Made by a program: the position numbers and the translations under genes. Under the pieces are notes generated by a model, which saw only the letters and a list, made by a program, of their open reading frames with translations, was not told where the DNA came from and searched no databases. 64,000 bases of DNA from assembly GCA_023055355.1 (NCBI GenBank), contig JALJCS010000020.1:5439001-5503000 (forward strand), written 5' to 3'. Below are positions 9,501 through 22,463 of this stretch, piece by piece; position 1 is the stretch's first letter, and every line of letters starts with the position of its first letter. The DNA comes from Agelaius tricolor (lineage: Eukaryota; Chordata; Aves; Passeriformes; Icteridae).

Positions 9501-12080
9501 CTTACAAGAATCTAACTGGTAGCAAGTAGGTTATAGAAACAACTGTTAAAGCTCTACAAACACAAATACATTACTATCAAAATAACTTTTTTTTTCTAAG
9601 TAAAGAATATTGCTTATGAATGCTTGATATTTCAAAACAGTTTCAGCTGGGATGATTTCTTATAAAAGTTCTCTTGGAAGCAGAAGAGTTGTGAGGCCAA
9701 ATTGCTGATGTAAGGTAATTTTTCAGAGAAAAGAGGGATGGACCCATTAAGTTATAATTATGACATTTAGAAGAGGTGGTGCTAGTAGGGGCTGGAACTG
9801 ACATGGACTTTTTTTTAACCTTTTAGTGCTTTTTCATTTTAAGACTTAATAGTGTCTTGGAGGCCAGCAGGAGACTTCAAAGGTTCTTTTGTGTCAGGTG
9901 TTAGTATTAAGAACAGAACATAGGCTGAGGTCATACTTTCTTGGTGACTGTGAGTAAAAGTGGAGAAAAAATAACCTGTTCCATTAAGACTCAGATTTGC
10001 ACAACTTGAAACAAGGGTATTAAATAGACTTTGACAGGCCTTACTGTTTGTAACATCACCTGCCTGCTTCCTCATCATGCCTGAATAGACAGCACCCCAA
10101 ATAGGAAAAACTACAGTGAAAGTCACATGATGTGGCAAATCTTTTACAGTCATTTATCACTCAAAAATTGATTTGCTTATTCATCTGGATGCATGCTAGA
10201 TAGCATATGCCACGGACAGGTTTGGGGTATTTTTGTTTAATGAGCTGTGTGTGCTGCTCTTTTTTTCAGAGGGAACCTGGCAGATACTGTTCCAGAGCAG
10301 CATCAGTTGTATTTTCACTGTTGAGGTTTTAGATTGCATATAACATCTCTTGTCAGTGTCTTGCTTCCTCTATCTCATCCTGAAAGAGAGTTTATCAGAG
10401 CCAAAACTGATCAAGATTTTCACAGCACTGTTTTGCCTCCTTTTTTCTGGGTTGTATTTTTGTAGAACATTTTGACTCTGCTGTTCTGGATCATCATTTA
10501 ACGTTCACAGTGAGGTTCAGAAAAGGCTCCTGAAGCTGTTGCCACTCAGAACCTGTTCAGCAGCAGCTAGTTGTACATCAGTCAGTGAAGCAAGCCCTCC
10601 TTGGCCCCAGCCCCTTTGTCAGTGCACACAGCTCTTTCAAGAATAAGATGCATTTTTCTTTAAGATGAAATATTAGAAGTTCTTGAAAATCAGGCACACA
10701 TTAAAGAATGGATCAAAGGAATTGTGGTTTTGGGACTACACAAAGGCTTACTTTTGTTTATGTTAATAGCATCAATTACTCATTGGTCTTGAAAGTCTGA
10801 ACAAAAAAACCCCAACCTTAAGAAACAATGCACTTTCAGCTTTTGATAGGTCATACATCCACTCCTGAACTGGTTATTGGTCAGATTCCTATCCAGTAGT
10901 GGTGTGCTATTATATTGTTTCTCAAGTTATTGTGAATGAATCTTATTAGGGTCAAGTGTCTCCCCAGAATAACTCTTCAGAGAGATGAAATGTTCATATG
11001 CCTTCTTTCATGTGGCCACAGTTTGTATTCAGCAAACTCATCCTTATGTTGCTGTGTCAGCTGGTCCTTAAACTGCTGGAAAGTCTAACAATTTTAGTGG
11101 TATCTGGCATACAGGAATATCCCATGTTTCTTGGGGCAGTATGCTGGCCATTGATATGGGCAAGAGATTGGAAGTTGCAGATGTTTGGTTAGAGAGTGAC
11201 TGTGAAAACCAGACTTTGTTGAAACCTCTAAAATGATATATTGCTTTGAAACAAATTATCACTGGAGAACTCCCTATGGTTGAAACTTCCCCTACCATTC
11301 AGGGCAAAAGTTCAGATGTAGCCTTGTCTCAAACTCAATGTTACATGGCCACAGACTGTGCTTGGACAGTAAAAATCACTGATTTGACTAGCAATGGCTT
11401 TATTGCTCAGAGTGAGATTGTGTGTCTTAATCTACTTGCAACTGGTGAGATCCTGTTCCTGTTGCTTGTTCAGCTTGATAGCTAAGCTATGGAGCATCTA
11501 ATATCATGTTTCTTATAAAGTTATGGTTGTGATTGGACTGCTCAGGTGAGGTGCTTGGGAAAGAGGATCAAATTTAATGCCTGTGATATGTCAAAAACTT
11601 TAAATTATGCGCATTCATCATTGTCGGTTTTCTCTCAGTCTTACTTTTTTTTGTACTCCTGCCTTAAATATGGTAATATGGGTGGATTTACTGATATGTA
11701 CAATTTTGGAGAGAAAGAGCATGGAGGAGAGATTGGAGGATTTTATGGGTGGTTTTTCTTGTGCAATGAAAGTTTGTGTTTTGGTTGGTTTGTTTCTGCT
11801 TGGAAGCCTCAGCAGGGAAATGATGAACTTTATGTAGCCATTGAACTGGAGCAGTGTGTAGATGATGTAACAATCTCCACTTGCATATATTTTTTGTGCT
11901 TAAAAGGTAACAGTCTGAGGAGAACAAGCATAACTCAGTGCTTTAAGCTCCAGGAATAAAACAGAAGTGGGACACTTCCCAACTTCTTGCATGATACTTC
12001 CTAGTAGCAAATTATTGCCCATCTTTCTCTTGTAGAAGGTGGGGAGGCTTCAAACTGGACTGCAAGACAGTGCCTGTGTG

Positions 12081-12096
12081 TTCCTTCCTTCCTTCC
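12081..12096. repeat. (TTCC)4 microsatellite
   Basis: Four TTCC units in a row, within intron 1. Confidence 0.8.
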
Positions 12097-14590
12097 AACT
12101 CCCTCCTACCCCTTACTTCAATGGCTTTCAATATTTCCTCTGTTTTCTCAAAATGCAAAAGTTACTAAAGGTTGCAAACTTCACTCAGAAGCATTGGCAG
12201 GTTTTGATGGTGTTGAAAGGAGTGACTTGAAATAACTGTGCAGATACAGAAGATGTCTAGCCATGATCAGAGGAGGCTGAATCAAGGGAATGTTTGTGTC
12301 CTTTGAGAGTGGAAGACAAAAATAAGTATTTTCGGGTTTTTTTGGTTGTTCTTTTGTGATCATGCAGGTTAAGTTTCTTCTTGCTGAGTGCCTGAAGGCC
12401 TTTCAAAATGAGGAAGTGGAATTATTTGTGGCTTTGAGTCACTGTTTTATTGAATGTTTTCTTTGCTAGTTATCCTCTTAGAATATGAAGATGCCTGTGA
12501 TTGGGTTTGTGTTAGTTTCCATACCTAGCTGTGAATCTGTGGCTTGCAGTAATGATCCTGAGGACATCAGGCACAATACATTTACCTGGGCTTCAGGTTG
12601 GCTTTGTCATTGTGTCCTTAAAGGAAGAATAATTTGTTTTCAAAATAAGAGATTACTTAGGCAAAGGCTTGCATGGTTGTTATACCTGGACAGCCTTTGT
12701 AGAGTGTAATGCACAGCAGCTTGCTCACAGCAGAGGTGTTGTCTTGGGCTTGATCTCAGGACAGACTGGTCCAACTGTTTCACAGTTTTATCCCTCCCTC
12801 TGTCCTTTTTTTTCTTTTAAAGTTTCAATCATGGTTTATCCTGTTGTGTACTGTAGTTGAAGACAGCCTGTTAAGGTGTTTTGTTTAGGTTTTTATCCTC
12901 TTGTACTGTTTTGTCTTGACACTGAGCACTGTTCTCACACCCTGAGCTCCAGCCCAGTCCCATCATTGCTGGCTTATTTCTCATTGCCTTCTAGCTGTGA
13001 TATTGTAAATAAGGATGCTTATTTTTTATTAATTCTTCAACACTGCAATATCTAAGATGTCTCTTAGAATGGTGGTGGAAAGACCCAGGAGGGGACTGAT
13101 CTGAGGATGAGGTACCAAATTCAGTGATGAGTTACTGGTTCTGGAGGAAGCTCAAGTGTCTGCTATCTTTGCACAAAGCTGCAGCAATACCAGAATCCTC
13201 CTGTCAGAACCTTGTTGCAAGACTAAGGCAGTCCTTTGGGGAAAGGGTGGGAGACACAGTAAAAAATCCAGTGAAAGATATTTAAGTATGGAGAAGTTAG
13301 AGTGGAAAGAACAAAAAATGCTAATGTGACCCATTTAGAGGAAGAGGAATAAAGTAGGTTAACCAAGTAAATAAAAGCAGAAAGCTCACAGCACTGGCTC
13401 AATACTCAGACCAACCAATGCAATTTCCATACTTCCAAGTAAAGGTGGGGAATCAAGTGAGGAAAATAGTTTGTGGGAGTTCAGGTAACTTTTCTGCATG
13501 TGTCTGTATGCTTAGTTAAGCTTCCTCACAGTTGCTGAAGCTCTGCGCTGTTGAAAACCTTGCCTTTGGTGGCAGGATGCTGACCACTTCCTTTTCCATG
13601 TGCTCCTCTTGCTTGTTTCAGAGTTGGAAGTAGGAAAACCCATAGAGGAGTGGTGCTCAAAAACTGTTCAACATGCATCCATTTGGAGAATTTTTTTTTT
13701 TCATTTATATATATATTTATTTATGTTTAGACTGGATCTACGTGACTACAGTGGCTTATATCTAATTACAGCCTACTTCATGGTGTTACCAGCAGTTGTG
13801 GCCAGGCGTGCCCCATGGGTGGAACTGGCCCTCAGCCCCCCTGAGCACCTCTCTGGTGCCCTTGCTGGGCAGCACAGCTGCTGCCCTAGTCTGAAATGAC
13901 ACCAGGTGAAGTGTCTACAGGACATTATTCAGTGTGGCAGACTTGGAGGCAGCTCTGCTGCAAGCAGATCTTATAGGAAAGTCTTGAGTAGTTGGATAAA
14001 ACCATTGATTAGCATACATAGTAATTTTCTTCCAGTTTATACCATCTTGTGGTGGAGTGTGTATTTAAAAAGGCTCCCTTTTTTTATTACAGTCTTCTAG
14101 TTCTTGTTTTGGAATTGCAAAGTGAGGCCCTTCTGAACCAAAATAACTTGCAGAAATGGTTTTTCAAAGTATGAATGCTTTCAGGAGGCCAGCATTGGAC
14201 TGGTTAAGGAAAGATAAGATCTGGATGCAGTAATCTGTAGTGCAATAATCTGCTGTATGTTCTACCCAGTTATGTAGGTGGTACAGGTATTTGCATTAAT
14301 ACACTTTACTGCATTGGAAGTGCTCAATTTAGGAAGCATTAAGTGTTAACTGGTACATACTATCTCTTGTTTTGGGCATCTGCCCTGCAGTATTCAAATA
14401 TGTTCAAACCAGAGCGTGTGCCTACACATAAAAACAGAATGAATGCAATTTGAATGCTTGGCCTTATTTCTTGTTTCCTGGCTTAAAAGGAGGGCCCTTC
14501 ACACTCACAGACACCAGCAAAGGAAAAACAGATTGTTTTTAAACAAAGGTGTGGTTTGAAGTTGTTAAAACAGCAGCAGAAGATTCATGT

Positions 14591-14631
14591 AAAAAAAAAA
14601 AAGTAATCATATTTTCTGCTTTTTTTTTTTT
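14591..14631. repeat. A12 and T12 runs 17 bp apart
   Basis: A run of 12 A (14591-14602) and a run of T (14620-14631) flank 17 bases, so the two runs can pair as a stem. It is probably a coincidence of homopolymers. Confidence 0.6.
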
Positions 14632-16824
14632 GACTGCTTGGCACAAAGCAGAGGTGACCAGGGAAGTGTGATCTTGCAGATTCCCAACTGAGACTCCCAA
14701 AATTTGCACTTGACTGCACTTATCCCATTGGTGAAGCTGTGCTTACATTAGGCTTGAGCAGCAGTGCTCAGGAAAACAGGCCTCTGGTGACTTAGGGTGT
14801 CCTCTTCACAGTGGCAGACTGCTTTCATTCATTTTTTTCAATTTCCTTTTCATGCTGCTTAGAGACTTTTGTTGTTGCACTTGGCTTTAAGATGAAGAGC
14901 CAGTTTACAAAGGTTGATTAGGTGCCTGTTATGTTCCAGACACAAGTACAACCTTAAATATGCAGCTTAATATATGCAGACTCTCTAGGCTTCCCAGACA
15001 CATGTTACTCGGTGCATTAATGTGAGGATTTTAGTTGTTTTCTAAAGCTGATGCCCAGCTTAAGCTTTCTGTTGGTTTCCTTGAGCTTAAGCTGCTTTAT
15101 TATTTTGCATAATTTTCAGCAGTAAAGCAAATGGAAGAGGCAGTGAGGAGGTGACTGGCCTGGGAAGAAGGAAGGGCCATGGTTTAGAGTCTGCAGTCAT
15201 GGTTGGAGTACAACTGTTTAATTAGCTGTACAGGCATGCATGTTGCAAGTATGTGCCTCCTACTGTGAATTTACTGCATGTGCTTGGTAAGCAACTTTCA
15301 AATACTTCTGATTGTAGCGTTTGAAAAATTGCTTTTAATTCAGAAAAGAGTCTTACTTTGTGCCAAGATCTGTTTTCCTACTTTGAGGCTTTTGATGCTT
15401 GCCTGCTTTAAAAAAATACACACAATAAAAAGTGGTTTAAGTGTGGCTGTGAAAAATCCTTCTTCTCTACTTCTTTTTCCATTCTACTCTGCCCCTCCTC
15501 CCCCAAGCAGAAGAGGCTCAAACCAAACTTGCAGTTGAGTTCACCTTTGGAACTGCAAGTTTTGAGCTTTTAAACTGTCTGCTTTGATGACACATGAAGA
15601 AATGCACCTTTGAAGGCCTGAACTGGAAATGCAGAAGGTATTCTCTGTGGACTTTCTACACTGATGGGTCAATTTCACAATTCTGTGGTTCATGGAGAAG
15701 AACCTCTTTTTAAAGGCTGCGTGTTTTTTTTAAATTTTATTTTACTTTCCTCACAGAGACTGCCCTTGAACTTTTATAGACTTGGATAAGTGGTGGCACT
15801 CATAATTGAGCCTTGATCAGTTTTACACTAATAACAACAGCAACAGTAATAAAACCTGTCTCATAGATAAAACATCAATATTCTATGTACAGCATGCCAG
15901 TTGTGTGCACTAGTGTTTCCTGTTCTTTTAGCCTGTCCTTGCTGGCTCTGGAGGTTAGGAAATGCAATGTAGCAGTTGCTGCTCTTTTCTTAGGCACACT
16001 GGGTTTTTTCTCCTAAAGCAGTCTCTAAAGGTGTGTGTGATAAAGTAGGGAAAGGTATTGGTCACCATTCCAGTGTTGTATTTTAACAGGTCCAGCATGC
16101 TTCCCCATACCTGATTTGTATTTATTTAGAAACCTTTTAGAGCAGATGCTGTCTTGCCTGCTGTGAGAATAAAGAGTAGATGAACACTTTAGGATTGGAT
16201 GCCAAGCTGGCAGATATCCTGGATGATGTGCAGCAGGGCTGGGAGCAAGAAATGAACTCTTGAAACAGTGCCAAGGGATGCTGCTGAGTTCAGTATTTAA
16301 GAGGAGCCAAGGTCTGGAGACCTCTTTTTGCTCAGAGACAAGGTATCCCCAGTCTGGTAGCCAGCAGTGTTCTGCCTCCTTAAAAGATACTATCTTTTAC
16401 ATCCCAAAACTGAACCTGAAGAAAAGACTTTGTGGACTGGACTAGTTAATGCTAAAGAACTTCCAAAGTATGATAGTATTCTGGTTTTCCACTATTTTAT
16501 TTCAGAAAACTACTCTGCCAGAGTTACCCTGCCCCCATTCTGAACTGTCAGGGACAGTCTTTTTGGGTTTGCATACTGGGAATTGGCAGAGTTTGTTCTA
16601 CAGTGAAATAACACAGTTGTAGTTGCACATTGGAGTAAATTTCTCACACCGGACCTGAATGTCCTCAAATAACAAAAGTCAAATGAAGTGGTCTGCTCTC
16701 CTGTTGTCTACCACTCCTGTTATCTTCAGACAACCATGGGAAGGTGATTTGAAATCTTTCTGGACAGCTTTAGTATTACACATAGATCCCTGATGTGGAA
16801 TAGCCAGCCAGAATGTATGCACAC

Positions 16825-16849
16825 GTGTGTGTGTGTGTGTGTGTGTGTG
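16825..16849. repeat. (GT)12 microsatellite
   Basis: An uninterrupted GT array preceded by ACAC, in intron 1. It is likely to vary in length between individuals. Confidence 0.9.
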
Positions 16850-18967
16850 AGGGATGCAGTATGAACAGAACCTCTGTTTCCAAAGTCTGTGTTAAGTGTT
16901 TGCTTCAGGGGCTTGGATGGGAACTTTCCTGGAGACATCCCAGCCTTGGAAGTTGTATAGGAAGAAGCCACTGTCCTTTTCAGGGAAAGGGCTGAAGTGT
17001 CCTGAAAGAGTTAAGGCTCTACTTAGCTCACTCATAAGGTATTTAATATCCTTATTAAACTCAACTGCTGGTTCACTTTTTTTTCCTCTTCTTATGCTGA
17101 ATAAAATTTCTTGAAGAGCTGAGCCTCTGCCTCTCAGATCAGAGGCTCACATGTTGAAGCTGGCAGTGCTAGAGGCTAGTTCCTATCTGTGTGACAGCAT
17201 TTTTAATTTAACAGGACTGGCTTTGATGTTCTTGAATATTTATAGGCAGCTTCAGATCACTCCAGTATGTATTCTTTTTAACTGGAGCAGAAGTTCTTCC
17301 TCACACAACAAAATTTCTTTCCCTCTGTTTACTCTTTGGTCTCCTTTGGATTTGTAGACATCAGAGTGGTTTTATGTTACAGAAATATTGCTTAAATACT
17401 TACTTAGAGGGGGGAACCACTTGATTTCTTTTCTAGTTCCTGCAGCTTGGGGGTAGTCCAGTAACTGGATCATAGCTCCTTGTTTGAGCCTTGCTACAGA
17501 CACAATGTAGAAGAGATAGATGCAGTAAAATAGAATTTGAGCAAAACCCAGTTACAATGAATCCTTCTCCATTATCTGTGTAAACTCAGGTGGGTCTGCA
17601 GCGGCTCAGACCTGGAGCACCCTCAGGAATCACAGAAATGTTTGTCATAGACCCTAAGGAAGGAGCAGGTTGTGGTGTGAAGAGGAACTGAAAACTTGGG
17701 ATTTGGCTCTTAATAGGAGCTGATCAGAAATTAGGGAAAAAAAGTTTTAGAAGGAAATTGCCCCTTGGATCATTTGACTTGAATGAAACTTTGACCAGCC
17801 TTGGGCAGGAGTGTTAAAAAAGACACCTGATGGATGAGCTTTCATTCAAGTGTTAACCCATCTCAGGCTTCTTTGCCTCAGTGCTCAGAGGCTGCTCAGA
17901 GCTGGCTCTGTGCTTCAATGAACAGAGATGTGGGGTTTGGGCACTTCAAATACCTCTGGTTTTGGTGTCCTGGGCCTTGTTGTGATTCACCTTTACCTTG
18001 ATGGTGCCACAGGACGCAGCTTGTGTGTCATAAGAAAGTGTTCCCTCAGCTTCTGCTCTGGGCTTCTCTTTTCCCCCTTCCCTGCCATGTTCCCCTTCTG
18101 CTGTATCCTCTTAGCCCTGTGTAGTGGCTGTCATGTGGATTCCCTTATTCCTGATGTCCTGACCCACAGAAACTTTGCCATGGCCAACTGGGACAGCAAA
18201 GCAATGGCATTTTTTCCTGGAACTTCTCCATGTGGGTGCTGGTAGTTCAGGCAGATTCCTGTAGCCTTCTCTGCTGCACTCCCTGTTTGCTGTGAAGTTC
18301 TGTACACTTGGTGTTGCAGGATGATCTCCTAGGTAAACTTGGAACACCATTATTGAAGCAGCAGGTTTTTGTGTGTATTATTTTGAATGGTTTCACTTAA
18401 TAAAAAATTCTGTCTTTCAGTGGTGATAATTTGTTTTAATATACAGCCTATAGAGGAAAAGGTCTGTGGGTTTAGATGTTTCTGTTATAGATGCAGTTCT
18501 CTGTTGGTCCAGCCTTTTCTAGTTCAGCAAGTGAAATCAATGTCACTGCCTGGGTGGATAAATAGCACTGGAAATCAACCACAGGAGGAAAGGCCTTGCT
18601 TTCTATTTGACATAAGCAGTTTGCTCAAAGAGTAAGGCTTCTCTTGCTATAGACATTCAGCAGGGAAATGGGGACCTGTAACTTACTAATGAAGGAGTGA
18701 GAGTTTCTGAAATATGCCAGTAAACAGAACTTTGTAATGTACAAAACTTGAGAAAGAACTGGATGGCTGCTGGAGTTCCATTCAGTGCTTGTGTCTAGGG
18801 ATGGGTGGATGTGATAGTGACTTCATTTTTCTTTAGTTCCTGCCTCCAAACTGTTGTTAACAAATTCCTTCTCCCTACATACCCTGAAATATCCTTGTGA
18901 GACAGGAAAATGATCAAGTGTGGAAATACTCAATACTTCTGTCTCTGGGCAGGATCTCTCCAACAAC

Positions 18968-19178
18968 CACAAGTTGTGCTAGGGGAGGTTTAGATTAGAA
19001 ATTAGGGAAAGAAATTCACACAGAGGGTTGTAAAGCATTGGAAAAGACTGCCTAGTGAAAGTGGTGGTGTCACTGTCTCTGGAATTGTTCAAGAAATGTG
19101 TGGATGTGGCTTTTGAGGGCATGGTTTATTGATCAACATGGTGGTGTTGGACTTATCTTAATGATGGTTCTGTGATTC
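18968..19178 (+). mobile_element. CR1 LINE 3' end, diverged
   Basis: The CR1 order can be followed: AGTTGTGCTAGGGGAGGTTTAG, then ATTAGGGAAAG (from ATTAGGAAAA), the AGAGGGT block, GCATTGGAAAAG, a TTCAAGAAATGTGTGGATG block, GTTGGACTTATCTTAATGATGG, and finally GGTTCTGTGATTCC. It is more diverged than the copy at 24.8 kb and has no coding content. Confidence 0.88.
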
Positions 19179-19452
19179 CCTCTGTCAGTGTGCTTTTATC
19201 TTAGTAAGAAGTAATAGACAGTAGCATACATCTAGTTAAATGTAATTGCAGTGAGAATTTTTGCAAATCAAATTACTTTTCCATCCTTAAGTTGCACTTG
19301 GTGTCTTAGAATTCAAATTGGTGAAGCTGGGAAAATATTTACTTCCTGTGTAAGTGATAAAACATACTGGGTGGTAAGGATATTGCTAGCAACTAACCTT
19401 GTAGATAAAGATATTTGTCAGACTAGGTAGCACTACTTAAGAAGCTGAATTT

Positions 19453-19471
19453 TATATATATATATATATAT
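19453..19471. repeat. (TA)n microsatellite
   Basis: About nine TA units flanked by T runs, within intron 1. Confidence 0.85.
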
Positions 19472-21856
19472 TTAGCAGTTGTGCTATCCAAGTACTGGTG
19501 AATGTTGAAATCTTGTCATTACAAACATTCCAGATAAAATGGGTTCTGCAGTCTTTAGAACAGAATCCACAAACTGATGCAATCTGTTCTTGTTCTTGAG
19601 ACAGCAGAATTTTGATCTAGGTTAGGACTAGTTCAGGTAGGAAAGAGAGAGAAAAGTAAAAGGAATCCTGAATATCTGTCAAGGGAAAGTTGTGGGGCAG
19701 GGAACTTTAATTTTTTTACAGCATTCTTGCCAGAAAAAAAAAAAGCTTGGAACAGCAAACAAGAAGAACAAGAGAGAAGCTGAACAAGCCTTAGAAGAAA
19801 GCCATCCTAAAGCAGTTGCTGGGTACAGCACACTGTAAACACTGCCCAGCTGGAGAATGTCTTCTAGCACTCTCCATGCCTCTGGAGGCATGGTGGTTAT
19901 GGCTGCTCTGCTTTAGGGAATGGTTCATGAACTGTATGATAGAGGAATTTAATCTTTGTATCAGTAGGATAATGTGGCATATCCATGCCCAACTGCAGGG
20001 CTCCATTTCTCAGCAGAGAACAGCATTTCTTAGTCTGAAAGAGAATGTCTACGTGAATTTGCAGATTTTTGCTGTTTGTGTTATGTGGAATTAACATTAC
20101 AGACTGTGCCTCTGGAAGGAGGAGTTGGTTTTATTTCCCTTTTCAAGCTGAGACAGCTGCTAGAAGAATAGAATTTAAAAAAACCCAACAATATCTATTT
20201 AGAGATAAGGCAATTTACATTAAAAATACTTTTTTTAGAGTAATTTCAGGCATTTTCAGTGCTCCTTCAGCTTGATTCTTAAGGATACAGAGTACATTTA
20301 TAATTGTGTAGTAATCTTTAAAGCAATTACGAATGTGCTGTTTGACAGGGACTTTATGGGTACTTTTTGGGTTGGTTTGGTCTTTTTGCTGTCCCTTTAG
20401 AAATCTGTCAGTGAAATGTCCTTGCAGATGCTGAGGGATGACTGCTAACAGTGAATTAAACAAATTATTGGAAGCATGAACAAAATGGGTTAGAACAAAA
20501 CACATGATCTGCTTTGCAGCAGCTGAGCATATGCTGCCTAACTGAAATGCTAGAAAAGATTGCTTTGAAATCATGAATGTTTTAGGAAAATATTTACATT
20601 TTCTGATATTGCCCTGTTCCTGTCTCTCATTAGCTGGTGGAGAATTGATCTCTGATGTTAAGACCTCAGGATCATATTTCTAGTACTGAGGCAGGTCCTG
20701 GATTATTCAGGGGGTGAATAAACTTCATTCAAGGTGTTCAAAATTTGGCAGCTAATCCTGGCAGAGCAGCAGCTCTCCCCTGCTGTCCTACAGGCTGCAT
20801 TTCCAAGCCCCCATTGTTGCTCTCTGAGGTGGATGGAGAGGAGTGGGAGCAGCTTCTGGAAGGGTTCAGGTGCTGGTTACACCTGAGATTGTTTCTGGGG
20901 CTGGTCACAGGAACCCTGATGGACAAGCAGTGGCTGATGTTAAATCTGGGTGGGTGAGCAAGGGAGGAAAAAAAATTAGGTTTCTCTGATTTCTTTCCTG
21001 GTGCCTTTTTCTTGCCTTTGAATTCGCATTTGCTGATTGCATTTAGTTCCTGTGTGAATTCTCAGGGCACTACCAGGGAAACACAGAACTGTTTCTGAAA
21101 TTCAAGGTGAAAATGATTTGCAAGAGAATGAATAAAAGTTCATGATCCTAATGTTTCAACCCCACTCTTCTATAAAAATTAAGATAGGAAAAATTATAAT
21201 AACCTCCAACTAAATCAGAGTTAATCTTTGTGTAGCTGAATTTCTCTTCTCATCTATCTTTGAGGGTAGAGAAGGAAGCTTTGGTTTGTTTTGAAATGTG
21301 ATTGGTTTAGTCCTGCAGTTGGAGGTATTTGATAAAAGCTCTTTGTTGTATCTAGCCACAAAAGTGCAGTAAAAGAGAATTAAATTAGGAAAAGATAGAA
21401 TTTCTTACATATGATGCTCCTTAAGTGTTATTTTTAATATGTTTTATCTCTGGTCCCTTGGACCAAGTCTCAGAGACACTGAAGGAAAATGCCAAGGTGC
21501 TGTAGAATCTTGGAATTCCCAACCCAGCCCTGCAGGGTCTGTTAAAATAATCTCTGGTGCTGAGTCTGGTTATCCTTCAGGACAATTTTATAGGTGGCAC
21601 TATTTCTGTCATGTTCTGATATTTCATGATGAAATTACTTACAGATGGGTTGCAGGCAGAGAAACTAGGGTTGGTATTTATTATCTCAAGAGACCTTCCC
21701 TTTCTTGAAGAAAGCTAATTAGTAGTGCTCTGGAAATCACTTCAGTGCCCTTCTTAGGGTCAAAATTAGGGATCTGACAGAGAGAATTAAAGTGCAGATA
21801 AGCAGATCCAAAAGCTGGCTATTCAGACACATCTCAAAGTTCCAGCAGGATTTACG

Positions 21857-21875
21857 TTTTTTTTTTTTTTTTTTT
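21857..21875. repeat. T19 homopolymer
   Basis: A run of 19 T. It could be the reversed tail of an old retroposed sequence, but no recognisable body was seen next to it. Confidence 0.85.
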
Positions 21876-22425
21876 GCTCTAATATTGCCCAAAAGATGGG
21901 TCATGCATGAATAGTTGCATCAGTGTGCTGGTCTGGTAGGTAATATACTGCTTTTGTAGTCCATATAGCAGAATTCTGAAAATTGGTCATCACCTTTATT
22001 TTCTAGTACATTTTGTGATAAGAAGTGTTTGCCAGCCACCTTTCCCCAGCCTGCCTGCCCAAAGCCAAATTAAACTTCTGAAATTGTAGTGTGGGATTTT
22101 AAGCTGCTGCGTTGGTTGAAGATGTCTCTAGACTGCAAATGAGAAAGGCAGAGCTTTGTTTTCCCCTCAAATAAATATTAGAACATTAATTTAACTTTTA
22201 GAATGTGATTTAATGGCTCTTGAAGGCCTGACACATCCCCTCGCATCAATCACTTGTGCAAAAATGTTAATATAAAGTTCATACTTCTTCCAGGTAATAG
22301 TGATCTGTTATCAAATATTTTGGATTCTGTTCAGTGTTCCAGTTCAGCACTGGGAAGGACTGGGCATGGCAATTGGCCTTGAGCACTGTGTTGGGCATTG
22401 AGGCACAGGCACTGCTGCATGACAT

Positions 22426-22463
22426 CGAAATTCCCTGGCACACTCGAAATTCCCTGGCACACA
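22426..22463. repeat. 19-bp tandem duplication
   Basis: Two adjacent copies of CGAAATTCCCTGGCACACT; the second copy differs at the end. It is a simple tandem duplication with no other content. Confidence 0.85.

Noticed and set aside
17631..17680. Possible reversed CR1 end (AATCACAGAAATGTTTGTC)
   Set aside because: Similarity to the CR1 end stops after about 20 bases and nothing downstream follows the CR1 order.
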